The notes under the pieces: model-generated
Databases searched by the model: none
The model's input: the letters and a program-made list of their open reading frames with translations, nothing else
What the model was told of the DNA's origin: nothing
Position numbers and translations under genes: made by a program
Shown: positions 17,691 through 27,257 of the stretch, piece after piece
How positions within the stretch are numbered: position 1 is the stretch's first letter
How the letters are laid out: each line of letters begins with the position of its first letter
Source: Peptococcaceae bacterium BRH_c4b
GTDB taxonomy: Bacteria; Bacillota; Desulfotomaculia; Desulfotomaculales; Desulfocucumaceae
Assembly: GCA_000961595.1 (NCBI GenBank)
Contig: LADO01000055.1
Coordinates: forward strand, 62,001 to 126,000
DNA length: 64,000 bases
Reading direction: 5' to 3'

Positions 17691-19328
17691 GTGGCAATCG
17701 ATGAAAAAACCCTGGATGCCATTTTGAACGAGTATCCTGCAAAGGTTAAAAGAAATCGCAAGAAACATATTATTATCAGGGATTCAGCGGTGGAGCATCA
17801 GGAAATAGAGGCCAATACCCGCACTATTCCCGGGATTATGACCAACCGGGGCTGCGCTTTCGCCGGCTGCAAGGGTGTGGTGCTGGGGCCGCTGAAGGAC
17901 ATGGTGCATATCGTCCACGGGCCTATCGGGTGTGCCTATTACAGCTGGCTGACCAGGAGGAACAAGGCCAAATCGGAGGATCCCACCCAGAATTTTTTAC
18001 ATTACTGTGTATCCACCGATATGCAGGAAAGCGACATCGTGTTCGGCGGCGAAAAAAAGCTGGCCAGGATGATCGATGAGGTGGTGGAAATATTGGGACC
18101 CAAAGCCATCACCATATCCGCTACCTGTCCTGTGGGACTAATCGGCGACGATATTCAGCAGGTGGCCAAGGAGGCACGGAAAAAACACGGCGTAAACATT
18201 ACGGCTTACAACTGCGAGGGCTATAAAGGCGTCAGCCAGTCCGCCGGCCACCACATCGCCAACAATGGACTGATGGAAAACATCATCGGCGAGGGCGACA
18301 TGGAGGACCCGCCCATCAGGTATACCATTAACATACTTGGTGAATACAACATTGGCGGCGACAGTTGGGAAGTGGAAAGGGTGCTGAAAGAGATTGGCTA
18401 TCAAGTGCAGGCGGTGATGACCGGCAACGGCTCCTATGAAGACCTCAAGAACGCCCATGTGGCCCAGCTTAACCTGGTGCAGTGTCACCGCTCCATTAAC
18501 TATATCGCGTCCATGCTGGAAACCAAATACGGTACACCCTGGCTGAAGGTTAACTTTATTGGCATCAAGGCCACCATTGAATCATTGCGCAACATGGCAC
18601 TTTATTTCGGTGATGAAGAATTAATCAATAAAACAGAAGAAGTCATAACCAGGGAATTGGAGGAAATAGAGCCCCTGCTGGAACCTTACAGGAAAATATG
18701 TGCCGGCAAAACAACCTTCTGTTTCGTGGGTGGTTCCCGGGGCCACCATTACCAGGGCCTTTACGGAGAATTGGGTATATCCACAGTGCTGGCCGGCTAC
18801 GAATTTGCCCACCGGGACGATTACGAAGGCCGGGAGGTCATTCCCAATATTAAGCCGGATGCGGACAGCAAGAACATACCGGATCTGCACGTATCGCCGG
18901 ATGAAAGCCGCTACCGCCTGAAAATACCCCAGGAGCGCATGGAGGAATTGAAAACAAAAATACCTCTGAGCTACTACTCCGGCATGAATGTAACCATGGC
19001 GGAAGGAAGCATCATCGTGGATGACCTCAATCATTACGAAACAGAGGAGTTTATAAAGATTTTAAAACCTGATATTTTCTCCTCCGGCATCAAGGATAAA
19101 TATATACCCCATAAGATGGGAATTCCCTGCAAACAGCTGCATAATTACGACTACAGCGGCCCTTATGCGGGATTTAGGGGATCTGTGAATTTCGCCCGGG
19201 ATATCTGTATGAGTTTTACCACCCCTGCCTGGAATTTCATGGTGCCGCCCTGGAAGGATAAACCTTTGCTGGAAGGGACCGTCGCACAGTGTAACGGCGC
19301 CGCCTGCACCGTTAATCAAGCCAGGTAA
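17691..19328 (+). CDS. nifD: Nitrogenase MoFe protein alpha chain NifD
   Basis: Alpha subunit of dinitrogenase (545 aa), carrying the FeMo-cofactor. P-cluster cysteines appear in GCAFAGCKG, GPIGCAYYSW and SATCPVGLIGDD. The FeMo-co cysteine lies in VQCHRSINY and the histidine in LHNYDYSGPYAGF. Sequence style (LHNYDYSGPYAGFRGSVNF) is that of clostridial/methanogen Mo-nitrogenases. The GTG at 17691 is chosen because AGGAGG lies seven bases upstream; the frame is open a little further into the repeat. The dispersed repeat directly before it may affect nifD expression relative to nifH. Confidence 0.96.
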   Translation: MAIDEKTLDAILNEYPAKVKRNRKKHIIIRDSAVEHQEIEANTRTIPGIMTNRGCAFAGCKGVVLGPLKDMVHIVHGPIGCAYYSWLTRRNKAKSEDPTQNFLHYCVSTDMQESDIVFGGEKKLARMIDEVVEILGPKAITISATCPVGLIGDDIQQVAKEARKKHGVNITAYNCEGYKGVSQSAGHHIANNGLMENIIGEGDMEDPPIRYTINILGEYNIGGDSWEVERVLKEIGYQVQAVMTGNGSYEDLKNAHVAQLNLVQCHRSINYIASMLETKYGTPWLKVNFIGIKATIESLRNMALYFGDEELINKTEEVITRELEEIEPLLEPYRKICAGKTTFCFVGGSRGHHYQGLYGELGISTVLAGYEFAHRDDYEGREVIPNIKPDADSKNIPDLHVSPDESRYRLKIPQERMEELKTKIPLSYYSGMNVTMAEGSIIVDDLNHYETEEFIKILKPDIFSSGIKDKYIPHKMGIPCKQLHNYDYSGPYAGFRGSVNFARDICMSFTTPAWNFMVPPWKDKPLLEGTVAQCNGAACTVNQAR

Positions 19329-19369
19329 CTGGAAGGAAGCAATAACCTTTACAGGAAGGAGTAACCAAC

Positions 19370-20755
19370 ATGTTAGACTGCACACCGAAAGAAATAAAAG
19401 CGCGCAGCGGCGGAGTGATTAACCCGGCCAAAACCTGTCAGCCCATAGGGGCTATGTATGCTGCCCTGGGCATTCATAGCTGCATGCCCCATAGTCACGG
19501 CTCCCAGGGTTGCTGCTCCTACCACAGGATGCATCTCACCCGGCATTTCCGGGACCCGGTGGTGGCCACCACCAGTTCCTTTACCGAGGGGGCTTCGGTT
19601 TTCGGGGGTGTCTCCAATTTAAAAACATCCATCAAGAATGTTTTTGAAGTTTACAACCCTGATGTCATGGCGGTGCACACCACCTGCCTTTCTGAAACCA
19701 TCGGGGATGACCTGCCTAGCATTATAAAGTCGACGGAAATTCCCGAGGGCAAGCTGGTCATTCACGCTAATACCCCCAGTTACCAGGGGTCGCATATTAC
19801 CGGTTTTTCCAATATGACCAAAGGAATGGTAAACTACCTTTCCACTGCTACCACGGAGGTTAAAAAGGAGCAGGTTAATATTATCCCCGGTTTCGTAAAT
19901 CCCGGCGATATGCGGGAGATTAAAAGAATGATGCAGCTTATGGGCATTAAATACATTATGTTCCCGGACACCTCCGGCGTGGTGGACTCGCCCATAACCG
20001 GCCAATATACCATGTTTGGCAGGGGCGGCACCAGGGTGGAAGATATAAGGGATACGGGTAATTCTAAACTAACCCTGGCCCTGGGCGGCTATGCTTCCGG
20101 CGACCCTGCTATCCAGTTGGAAAGGAAATGCAAAGTTCCCGCCGTTGCTATAAAAACTCCTCTGGGCGTCAAGGCTACCGATGAATTTTTGCTGGCCCTG
20201 CGCCAGGCTTTTGCTGCGGAGGTGCCCTACGAACTGGAGGAGGAAAGGGGCCAACTGGTGGATATAATGGTGGACACTCACTACCATTTCCACGGCAAAA
20301 AGGTAGCTATATTCGGCGACCCGGACATACTTATCGCCCTTACCGAATTTGTGCTGAGCCTGGGTATGCAGCCCCTGTATGTGCTTACAGGCACTCCGGC
20401 TGGAACCATCGGTGGTCCTGTGGGTACTTTTGAAAAAGAAGTCAAAAGTATGTTGGAGCAGGCAGGGGTTGATGGAAAGGTAAAAGCGGCGGGTGACCTG
20501 TTTGAACTGCACCAGTGGATTAAAAACGGGCCGGTGGACCTGCTCATGGGCAACACTTACGGCAAATATATCGCCAGGGCGGAAGATATACCCTTTGTCA
20601 GGGTGGGTTTCCCCATTCTGGACCGCAGCGTGCAGCCCTACCTGCCCATAGTTGGTTACAAGGGCGCTATGCGGCTACTGGAGATGATCAGCAACGCCTT
20701 GCTGGACAGAGCGGACCGGGATGCTGCAGATGAAGATTTTGAACTGGTAATGTAA
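19370..20755 (+). CDS. nifK: Nitrogenase MoFe protein beta chain NifK
   Basis: Beta subunit of dinitrogenase (461 aa), sharing the P-cluster with NifD. Cysteine motifs NPAKTCQPIGA, SHGSQGCCSYHRM and TTCLSETIGDD are intact. It lacks the longer N-terminal extension of Azotobacter-type NifK, as usual for clostridia. AGGAAGGAG precedes the ATG; the gap from nifD is 41 bases, so the two are cotranscribed. Confidence 0.96.
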   Translation: MLDCTPKEIKARSGGVINPAKTCQPIGAMYAALGIHSCMPHSHGSQGCCSYHRMHLTRHFRDPVVATTSSFTEGASVFGGVSNLKTSIKNVFEVYNPDVMAVHTTCLSETIGDDLPSIIKSTEIPEGKLVIHANTPSYQGSHITGFSNMTKGMVNYLSTATTEVKKEQVNIIPGFVNPGDMREIKRMMQLMGIKYIMFPDTSGVVDSPITGQYTMFGRGGTRVEDIRDTGNSKLTLALGGYASGDPAIQLERKCKVPAVAIKTPLGVKATDEFLLALRQAFAAEVPYELEEERGQLVDIMVDTHYHFHGKKVAIFGDPDILIALTEFVLSLGMQPLYVLTGTPAGTIGGPVGTFEKEVKSMLEQAGVDGKVKAAGDLFELHQWIKNGPVDLLMGNTYGKYIARAEDIPFVRVGFPILDRSVQPYLPIVGYKGAMRLLEMISNALLDRADRDAADEDFELVM

Positions 20756-20781
20756 AAACCAACCCGAAAGGTGTGATGGAT

Positions 20782-22128
20782 ATGGAGGCTGTAAAGCTGG
20801 CGGAACCAGCCGTGGAGGAAAGAAAGGATTTTATCCGCACTAAGGGCAAGCAGAAACAGCAGCTTAAATGCGACGCCGACAGCGTCGCCGGGTGCGTAAG
20901 CCAGCGGGCCTGTGTATACTGCGGGGCCAGGGTTGTTTTAAACCCGGTTACCGATGCCATCCATCTGGTGCACGGCCCCATCGGCTGTTCCAGCTATACC
21001 TGGGATATCAGGGGCAGCCTGAGCAGCGGCTCCGACCTTTACAGATACAGCTTTTCCACCGATCTGGGGGAGCGGGACGTTATTTTTGGCGGAGAAAAAA
21101 AGCTGGCCCTGGCCATCGATGAACTGGTGCAAAAATACCCTGCCAAACTGGTTTTTGTTTATTCTACCTGTATTGTAGGGGTAATAGGTGACGATTTGGA
21201 GGCGGTTTGTAAGGCCGCCGCCAGAAAGCATAAAATAGAGGTTATTCCCGTTCAGTCCAGCGGCTTTATAGGCAATAAATCAGCCGGGTACCGGGCCGCC
21301 TGCGACGCCTTGCTGAGACTGATCAGGTCCCCGGATGGCGAACTGCCGTCCAAAACCAGAAGCATAAATTACCTGGGCGACTTCAACCTGGCCGGTGAGG
21401 TATGGATTATCAAAAATTATTTAAAGGAAATGGGTATAGACATAAACGTGGCCTTTACCGGGGACTCCAGTTACAAAGCCCTGAAGAACGCCACCCGGGC
21501 CTCTTTGAATATAATTCAGTGCGCCGGCTCCATGTATTATCTGGCCCAGAAGCTGGAGGAACTCTACGGTATTCCTTACATGAATATATCTTTTCTGGGA
21601 CTGGAGGACACCGCCTCCTCTCTGCGCAGGATTGCAGAAGCCTTTAACGATCCTGAGGCCGGGCGCCGGGCGGAGGAACTTATCACCAGGGAATCCGCTC
21701 TGGTCAGGGATCAAATACATTGGTACCGGCAAAGGCTGGAGGGCAAAAAGGCTGCCATTTACGTAGGCGGTGGGTTCAAAGCCATTTCATTAATCAAACA
21801 ATTCAGGGAGATAGGCATAGATGTGGTAATGATCGGCACTCAGACCGGCAGGCCGGAGGAATATGATGCCATCACCGACCTGGTGGACGAGGGTACGGTA
21901 ATTCTGGACGATGCTAACCCTTCGGAGCTGGAAAAATTCATGGTGGAAAAAGGCGCCCACCTGCTGGTGGGGGGTGTCAAGGAAAGGCCTCTGGCCTATA
22001 AATTGGGCATGGCCTTTATCGACCACAACCATAACCGCAAGCACCCGCTAAGTGGCTATGCGGGGGCGGTGAATTTCGCCGCGGAAGTATATTCGACATT
22101 ATGCTCACCAGTTTGGAATTATATATAA
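20782..22128 (+). CDS. nifE: FeMo-cofactor scaffold protein NifE
   Basis: NifD-like subunit of the NifEN scaffold, on which the NifB product is matured to FeMo-cofactor (448 aa). Conserved segments are QRACVYCGARVVLNPVTDAI, HLVHGPIGCSSYTWDIRG, FSTDLGERDVIFGGEKKL and STCIVGVIGDD. GAAAGGTG lies about eight bases before the ATG at 20782; earlier in-frame starts (GTG 20773, ATG 20776) overlap the site. Only 26 bases separate it from nifK, consistent with one operon. Confidence 0.95.
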   Translation: MEAVKLAEPAVEERKDFIRTKGKQKQQLKCDADSVAGCVSQRACVYCGARVVLNPVTDAIHLVHGPIGCSSYTWDIRGSLSSGSDLYRYSFSTDLGERDVIFGGEKKLALAIDELVQKYPAKLVFVYSTCIVGVIGDDLEAVCKAAARKHKIEVIPVQSSGFIGNKSAGYRAACDALLRLIRSPDGELPSKTRSINYLGDFNLAGEVWIIKNYLKEMGIDINVAFTGDSSYKALKNATRASLNIIQCAGSMYYLAQKLEELYGIPYMNISFLGLEDTASSLRRIAEAFNDPEAGRRAEELITRESALVRDQIHWYRQRLEGKKAAIYVGGGFKAISLIKQFREIGIDVVMIGTQTGRPEEYDAITDLVDEGTVILDDANPSELEKFMVEKGAHLLVGGVKERPLAYKLGMAFIDHNHNRKHPLSGYAGAVNFAAEVYSTLCSPVWNYI

Positions 22129-22198
22129 CCGGATTAATGCAGCCAGATCAAAAAAGTCACTCTTCAGGGAGCATCCTGAGGAATGGGGGGAGGATACT

Positions 22199-23569
22199 AT
22201 GAACAACGAGCATTACCGAAATGTTAATGAAAACCCTTGCCATATGTGCATGCCTATGGGTGGTATCCTGCCCTTCAAGGGAATTGAAAAATCCATGGTG
22301 ATTATACACGGTTCCCAGGGGTGCAGCACGTACATGCGCAGGCATATTGCCGAGCATTTTAACGAGCCCATAGATGTGGCTTCTTCCTCTCTTAACGAAA
22401 AGGGTACCATTTACGGAGGGGAAAAAAATTTAAAGCAAGGGTTGGACAATTTAATTAAATTATATAACCCGGGTCTGATTGGAGTTTTGACCACCTGCCT
22501 GGCGGAAACCATTGGGGAAGACATAGACAGGATTGCCACTTCCTACTTGGCGGAAAGGGGGCTGGAGAATTATCCCCTGATCACCGTGCCCACTCCCGGC
22601 TACGGGGGCAGCCACAGCGAGGGGTACTGGCTGGCGGTGAGAAGGATTATAGCCGCTCTGGCCCGGAAAACCGCCTCCCATTCCAAAATAAATATCATAG
22701 TACCCAATATAAGTCCGGCGGACATAAGGGAAATTAAGAGAATACTGCGGCTAATGCAGGTTGATTACACCCTGTGCCCGGACTTTTCAGATACCCTGGA
22801 CCGCCCCTATGCCAGGCCTTACAAAAAGATCCCAGACGGCGGCACCAGGATTGATGATATTAAAAATATAGCCGGGGCACCGGCCACCATTCAAATGGGC
22901 CTGACTGCTGACGACGCTTTTTCCCCGGGCAAATATCTAGAAAACGAATTCGGTGTGCCTCTTTATAATATTCCCATACCCATGGGTATAGAGGGAACGG
23001 ACAAATTTATAGGGGTATTGAAAGAACTTACCGGCAATCCCTTTCCTGCTGAACTGGAAATGGAAAGGGGGAGACTCCTGGACTGCATGATTGACTCCCA
23101 TAAATATAATTTTCAGGGCCGCAGCGTTATCTTCGGCGAGCCGGAGCTGGTTTACGCCATCGCCCGTACTTGTATGGAAAACGGTATTTTCCCAGTATTG
23201 GCGGCCACTGGCAGCAAGGCCGCGAAACTTCACGGATTGTTGCTGCCACTCCTGGCGAGCAGCCCGGAACAAGCTGAAATATTACTCGAAGCGGACTTCA
23301 CCGGGATTAGGGAGAGGTGCAGGGAACTCAAGCCCAATATTGCCATAGGCCATTCGGATGGAAAATTTTTGACCGAAAGGGAGGGCATCCCCCTGGTCAG
23401 AATGGGGTTTCCTATTCACGACCAGGTAGGGGGACAGCGCCTTTTATCGGTAGGCTATGCCGGTACCACCATGTTTCTGGACCGGGTCACCAATACCTTG
23501 CTGGAACAAAAGCACAAAAACTACCGGGCTTCCATGTATGAAAAATATTATGCCCGGCCTGCCATCTGA
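22199..23569 (+). CDS. nifN: FeMo-cofactor scaffold protein NifN
   Basis: NifK-like subunit of the NifEN scaffold (456 aa). It begins with ENPCHMCMPMGGILPFKGIE and shows IIHGSQGCSTYMRRHIAEHF, SSSLNEKGTIYGGEKNLKQG and LTTCLAETIGED. It is a separate gene, not fused to nifB as in some clostridia. A GGGGGGAGG site precedes the ATG. Confidence 0.95.
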   Translation: MNNEHYRNVNENPCHMCMPMGGILPFKGIEKSMVIIHGSQGCSTYMRRHIAEHFNEPIDVASSSLNEKGTIYGGEKNLKQGLDNLIKLYNPGLIGVLTTCLAETIGEDIDRIATSYLAERGLENYPLITVPTPGYGGSHSEGYWLAVRRIIAALARKTASHSKINIIVPNISPADIREIKRILRLMQVDYTLCPDFSDTLDRPYARPYKKIPDGGTRIDDIKNIAGAPATIQMGLTADDAFSPGKYLENEFGVPLYNIPIPMGIEGTDKFIGVLKELTGNPFPAELEMERGRLLDCMIDSHKYNFQGRSVIFGEPELVYAIARTCMENGIFPVLAATGSKAAKLHGLLLPLLASSPEQAEILLEADFTGIRERCRELKPNIAIGHSDGKFLTEREGIPLVRMGFPIHDQVGGQRLLSVGYAGTTMFLDRVTNTLLEQKHKNYRASMYEKYYARPAI

Positions 23570-23634
23570 GAAATAATCAACGGAGATATTTACGAACCGG
23601 CTCGTCATAAAAAAACCTTATAAGGAAAGTTGGG

Positions 23635-24585
23635 GTGAAATTAATGGATTGCCAGTGCACCCGCAAAAAAAACCGGACAATCAATGAAAGTGCCATGCCG
23701 GAAGAATTGTTGCGGCAAACAGATAGGCATCCCTGCTATTCTTTCGACGCTCACCACAAATACGCCAGAATGCACCTGCCTGTTGCCCCGGCGTGTAATA
23801 TTAGCTGTAATTATTGCAACCGCAAATATGATTGCGTAAATGAAAGCAGGCCCGGTGTGACCAGTGAGGTGCTTACTCCTTACGCAGCCCTGGAGAAATT
23901 CAGCCTGGTCAAGGAAAAGCTGGATAATCTAAGTGTGGTGGGTATTGCCGGACCCGGTGACGCGCTGGCCAATTGGAATGACACCAGAGATACCATTAAA
24001 CTGATTAAACAGTCGGACCCTGGCATAATTTTCTGCCTGTCTACCAACGGGCTGCTGCTACCTGACCATGCCGGCGAGTTAGTAAGGCTGGGGGTACGGC
24101 ATGTAACCGTGACGGTGAATTGTCTGGAGCCGGAAACCGGCGGCGAAATATATAAATTCGTCAATTACAAAGGAAAACTGTACGAGGGGTCCAAAGCAGC
24201 CGGCATATTGATTAATAATCAGTTGGAAGGAATTAAATACCTGACGGCTAACGAAGTAATGGTGAAGGTAAATATCGTCATGATAAAGGGTGTTAATGAC
24301 GGCCAAATTCCCGATGTGGTAAAAAAAGTAAAGGAACTTGGAGTTTTTATCACTAACATTATGCCCCTTATACCTGCTCCGGGCAGCGCTTTTGCGGATT
24401 TTCCCCGCACCGATGCCAGAGAGCTGAAAAAAATGAGGGATATTTGCCAGTTTGAATTGAGACAAATGTATCATTGCCAGCAGTGCCGGGCGGATGCCAT
24501 AGGCCTGTTAAGGGAGGATATCTCCCACCAGTTCAGAGGGGCTGTTGCCGGTAAAGATTCTCCCACCGTTCAAAAAGCTGTATAA
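23635..24585 (+). CDS. nifB: Radical SAM NifB-co synthase NifB
   Basis: Radical SAM enzyme (316 aa) that builds the 8Fe-9S-C precursor (NifB-co) for nitrogenase cofactor. The radical SAM CX3CX2C motif is in CNISCNYCNRKYDC, preceded by HPCYSFDAHHKYARMHLPVA. Further conserved parts are VVGIAGPGDALAN and MPLIPAPGSAFADFPRT. It lacks a C-terminal NifX-like domain, the short form common in anaerobes. The GTG at 23635 follows AAGGAAAG; an ATG three codons inside (23644) is equally possible. Confidence 0.95.
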   Translation: MKLMDCQCTRKKNRTINESAMPEELLRQTDRHPCYSFDAHHKYARMHLPVAPACNISCNYCNRKYDCVNESRPGVTSEVLTPYAALEKFSLVKEKLDNLSVVGIAGPGDALANWNDTRDTIKLIKQSDPGIIFCLSTNGLLLPDHAGELVRLGVRHVTVTVNCLEPETGGEIYKFVNYKGKLYEGSKAAGILINNQLEGIKYLTANEVMVKVNIVMIKGVNDGQIPDVVKKVKELGVFITNIMPLIPAPGSAFADFPRTDARELKKMRDICQFELRQMYHCQQCRADAIGLLREDISHQFRGAVAGKDSPTVQKAV

Positions 24586-24589
24586 AGTT

Positions 24590-24662
24590 GGGGACATTCC
24601 TTCGCAAAATTGTTAATAAGTAATGGATGTATTCATCTCAAGAAGGTGTGTCCCCTGACCTT
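24590..24662. repeat. Inverted copy of the dispersed repeat between nifB and ferredoxin
   Basis: Reads TTGGGGACATTCCTTCGC ... AAGAAGGTGTGTCCCCTGA, the reverse complement of the unit at 1221-1296, and ends just before the ribosome site of the ferredoxin gene. Confidence 0.82.
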
Positions 24663-24677
24663 AGAAGGGGTGAGAAA

Positions 24678-24986
24678 ATGAACAAGCCTAAATACCATAT
24701 TTTCGTTTGTACCAGTTCGCGGCCCAACGGGCAGCAAAAGGGTTTCTGCCATACCAAGTCTGCGGGGGATTTACTCAGCAACTTCATGGAGGAAATCGAA
24801 GAGAGGGGCCTGGGTGGAGAAGTTTTTGTTTCCAATACCGGATGTTTCGCCTTGTGTGAAAAAGGCCCTATCGTGGTTGTCTATCCGGACAATGTGTGGT
24901 ATGGTGCAGTATCGCCGGATGATGTGGAGGAAATTATGGATGAGCATATTGAGGGTGGCAAGCCGGTGAAACGCCTGGAATTATAG
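24678..24986 (+). CDS. Thioredoxin-like [2Fe-2S] ferredoxin
   Basis: A 102-aa ferredoxin of the thioredoxin-like [2Fe-2S] type, probably an electron carrier for nitrogenase or its cofactor assembly. Cluster cysteines lie in FVCTSSRPNGQQKGFCHTKS and SNTGCFALCEKGP. The ATG at 24678 has GAAGGGG upstream; a longer frame reaches 24627 only by reading through the dispersed repeat. Similar ferredoxins commonly follow nifB in clostridial nif clusters. Confidence 0.88.
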   Translation: MNKPKYHIFVCTSSRPNGQQKGFCHTKSAGDLLSNFMEEIEERGLGGEVFVSNTGCFALCEKGPIVVVYPDNVWYGAVSPDDVEEIMDEHIEGGKPVKRLEL

Positions 24987-25019
24987 GCGATCGCCGCAAC
25001 CCGGAGGGAGGAATGGTAA

Positions 25020-25658
25020 TTGCCCAGAGATATCGCGGTTTTTGTGGGAAAAAACGGCTCCACGGCTTCCCTGAACGAACCGGGAAAATTGGTTGTTTAC
25101 AGGAAAAAGAAAGGTAAATGGAGCATCATAAGGGAAAAGGACTTTACCCTGGCCAACTGCCCGGGTATGCAGGAACTGCGAAAAAAGATGGGGGAAGCTC
25201 TTTTTTTCCTGAACGACTGTAAAACAATCGTGGGCTCCAACATAGTGGGAGTGCCGTATTTTGAGTTGGAAAAATCTGATTTCAGCATCTGGGAGTTTGA
25301 AGGAAAGCCCGTGGAAATCCTTGACTATGTGCTGGAAAGGGAAGAAGAGGCGGAAACGGAAAAAGCCGGAGGGGAAGGCGTAAAACTTCAGACTGTTCCG
25401 GTGGAGGTATCTCCCGGCTGCTTCCGGTTGTCGCTGAAAGAAATCCAGGAAAGCGACACAGGCATTACCTCAAAACAGGCCTTGCTGCCTTTCCTGCGTA
25501 AGGGTAATTTTTATTCCCTTGAAGTGCTTTGCTCCCATATTCCTCCCTGGCTGGAGGCGGAAATGATCAGCGGTAACCTTACTGCAGAATTTTCCAGAGT
25601 TGGTCCGGGGGAAATAAATATAACCATTACTAAAAAATGCTGCACCCAGTGTAATTAA
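25020..25658 (+). CDS. AnfO-family nitrogenase accessory protein
   Basis: A 212-aa protein matching the AnfO family (PF09582), first known from iron-only nitrogenase clusters; its biochemical role is not established. The N-terminus IAVFVGKNGSTASLNEPGKL and the segment VGVPYFELEKSDFSIWEFEG fit the family, and the C-terminus carries CCTQCN. The TTG at 25020 has GGAGGGAGG upstream. No anfD/G/K genes are present in this window, so it probably serves the Mo-type system here. It ends the main nif operon before a long GC-rich inverted repeat. Confidence 0.82.
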   Translation: MPRDIAVFVGKNGSTASLNEPGKLVVYRKKKGKWSIIREKDFTLANCPGMQELRKKMGEALFFLNDCKTIVGSNIVGVPYFELEKSDFSIWEFEGKPVEILDYVLEREEEAETEKAGGEGVKLQTVPVEVSPGCFRLSLKEIQESDTGITSKQALLPFLRKGNFYSLEVLCSHIPPWLEAEMISGNLTAEFSRVGPGEINITITKKCCTQCN

Positions 25659-25672
25659 TATTAAATAAATTT

Positions 25673-25733
25673 GGGCCGGGCCGACCGATGGGGATATCAT
25701 CTGGATACCCCCGGCGCCCGGCTGGCCCGGCCC
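25673..25733 (+). terminator. GC-rich inverted repeat closing the nif operon
   Basis: GGGCCGGGCC (25673-25682) pairs with GGCCCGGCCC (25724-25733), with an inner GGGGATATC / GATACCCC hairpin, followed by TTTAATTTTATATTTT. Confidence 0.65.
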
Positions 25734-25822
25734 TTTAATTTTATATTTTACAATATTATGGCGTATCCTACAACATAGAAAGGATTTTTTTGATATGAAG
25801 GGCCTTCATAGCAGGTGTACAC

Positions 25823-27076
25823 ATGCAATCAACAGATCACATTAATGATTCTAACAAAATTTACAGTGTTATTAAAGATGAAAATATCATCGTGCACTTT
25901 CAGCCACTTATCTCGGTTAAAAAAAGAAAGGTTATCGGGCTTGAGGCATTGTGCAGGGGGATTGATGCGGACTCGGGGGAAATGATTCCCCCGGGCATGC
26001 TATTCGATGATGCCAGGCGTGAGGGCATGATTATCGAGTTGGACAGGCTTTGCCGTAAAAAGGCCCTGGAAAAATACGCTGAGATTCATGCTATTAATAC
26101 GGATATTCTTTTATTTCTGAATTTTGACACATCCATAATAGATATGGGCGTGGTAGGCTCCGGAAATTTAATCAAGATGGTCAGCGAATTGAATATAAAC
26201 CCCAGCAATGTGGTTATAGAAATCGTGGAATCGAAGGTCAACGACGTTCCGGCACTGAAGGAGTTTATCATTAGGTACAAGGACTACGGTTTTCTCATAG
26301 CCCTGGACGATGTGGGGGCAGGTCATTCCAACCTGGACAGGATTTCGCTGGTGCGACCGGATATATTGAAAATAGACAGGCTTCTGCTTGGCGACTTGGA
26401 TAAAAAATATTACAAACAGGAGACGTTTAAATCCCTGGTTAATCTGTCCAAAAAGATCGGCGCCCTGGTGGTGGCGGAAGGGGTGGAGAGCGAGGAGGAG
26501 GCAATTTGCGCCCTGGAACTGGGCGCCGATATGCTGCAGGGCTTTTATTTCGCCAGACCCGGGGAATTTACCGGCCAATCGCTGAACGGATTCGATCACA
26601 AAACAGACTATATGGCTGTTAAATACAAAAACCATATATACGAAAAAATACGTTCGGAAAGACAGAAGTTCGCCGAATATATGAAGATTACTGACAGGAT
26701 AATCGAAGAGCTATCCAGTACGGCCAGCCCGGAATTCGATTATGAGCTCGGCCATATAATTAACGAATATCTCTTCATGGAATGCATTTATATACTGGAC
26801 TTAACGGGGGTACAGCTTACCGATACATACTGCAACAATTTCCGCCTTCTCCGGCATAAAAAACTGATCTTCAGCCCGGCCAGCAAAGGCACTGAGCATT
26901 CATTAAAGGACTACTATTATCTTTTTATTAACTCCGGGCAGAGCAAGTATACTACGGAGCCGTACATTTCATTGGCTTCCGGCAACCTCTGCATAACCGT
27001 GTCCTCTTTTTTTGCAGATGTTAATGGAAATCAATTCATATTGTGTATAGATTTTAACCAGGATTACCTTATCTAA
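25823..27076 (+). CDS. EAL-domain c-di-GMP phosphodiesterase with C-terminal sensor-like domain
   Basis: A 417-aa cytoplasmic protein. The EAL domain covers about residues 12-245 and has the catalytic set: EALCRG, FLNFD, VIEIVES, LDDVGAGHSNLD, DILKIDR, VAEGVES and the final GFYFARP. It should cleave c-di-GMP. The C-terminal 170 residues (from HIYEKIRSERQKFAEYMKI) resemble the PAS-like sensor half of YkuI-type proteins, but this is only suggestive. It lies between the anfO-like gene and nifV, on the same strand. The ribosome site (GCAGGTG) is weak. Confidence 0.85.
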   Translation: MQSTDHINDSNKIYSVIKDENIIVHFQPLISVKKRKVIGLEALCRGIDADSGEMIPPGMLFDDARREGMIIELDRLCRKKALEKYAEIHAINTDILLFLNFDTSIIDMGVVGSGNLIKMVSELNINPSNVVIEIVESKVNDVPALKEFIIRYKDYGFLIALDDVGAGHSNLDRISLVRPDILKIDRLLLGDLDKKYYKQETFKSLVNLSKKIGALVVAEGVESEEEAICALELGADMLQGFYFARPGEFTGQSLNGFDHKTDYMAVKYKNHIYEKIRSERQKFAEYMKITDRIIEELSSTASPEFDYELGHIINEYLFMECIYILDLTGVQLTDTYCNNFRLLRHKKLIFSPASKGTEHSLKDYYYLFINSGQSKYTTEPYISLASGNLCITVSSFFADVNGNQFILCIDFNQDYLI

Positions 27077-27126
27077 GGGTGTCCATTTTCCAGGCTGCAG
27101 TATTTAAATAACCGGGCCACCTGCAT

Positions 27127-27257
27127 GAGCGAAATATTATCTCGCTAACAGCCTGTAAGATTCCGTCCTCGAAGGTCGGGGATAAACAGGCTGTAAAGCT
27201 CGAACTAAGTTCGCTCTAAGGGTTCGGTAGGGGAATAACCCCTTCCGAACCCAAGGC
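27127..27257 (+). ncRNA. Candidate structured RNA in the nifV leader
   Basis: The 333-base gap before nifV contains dense nested pairings: GAGCGAA (27127-27133) with TTCGCTC (27210-27216); ACAGCCTGT (27148-27156) with ACAGGCTGT (27186-27194); GGGTTCGG (27220-27227) with CCGAACCC (27245-27252) enclosing GGGG/CCCC. CGAAC-TAA-GTTCG (27201-27213) competes with the first pairing. The class was not identified; it could be a cis-acting leader or an independent RNA. No clear terminator separates it from nifV. Confidence 0.5.

Noticed and set aside
17691-20755. Iron-only or vanadium nitrogenase, suggested by the AnfO-like gene
   Set aside because: No G subunit gene; NifD and NifK carry the expected Mo-type motifs, and nifE/nifN are present.
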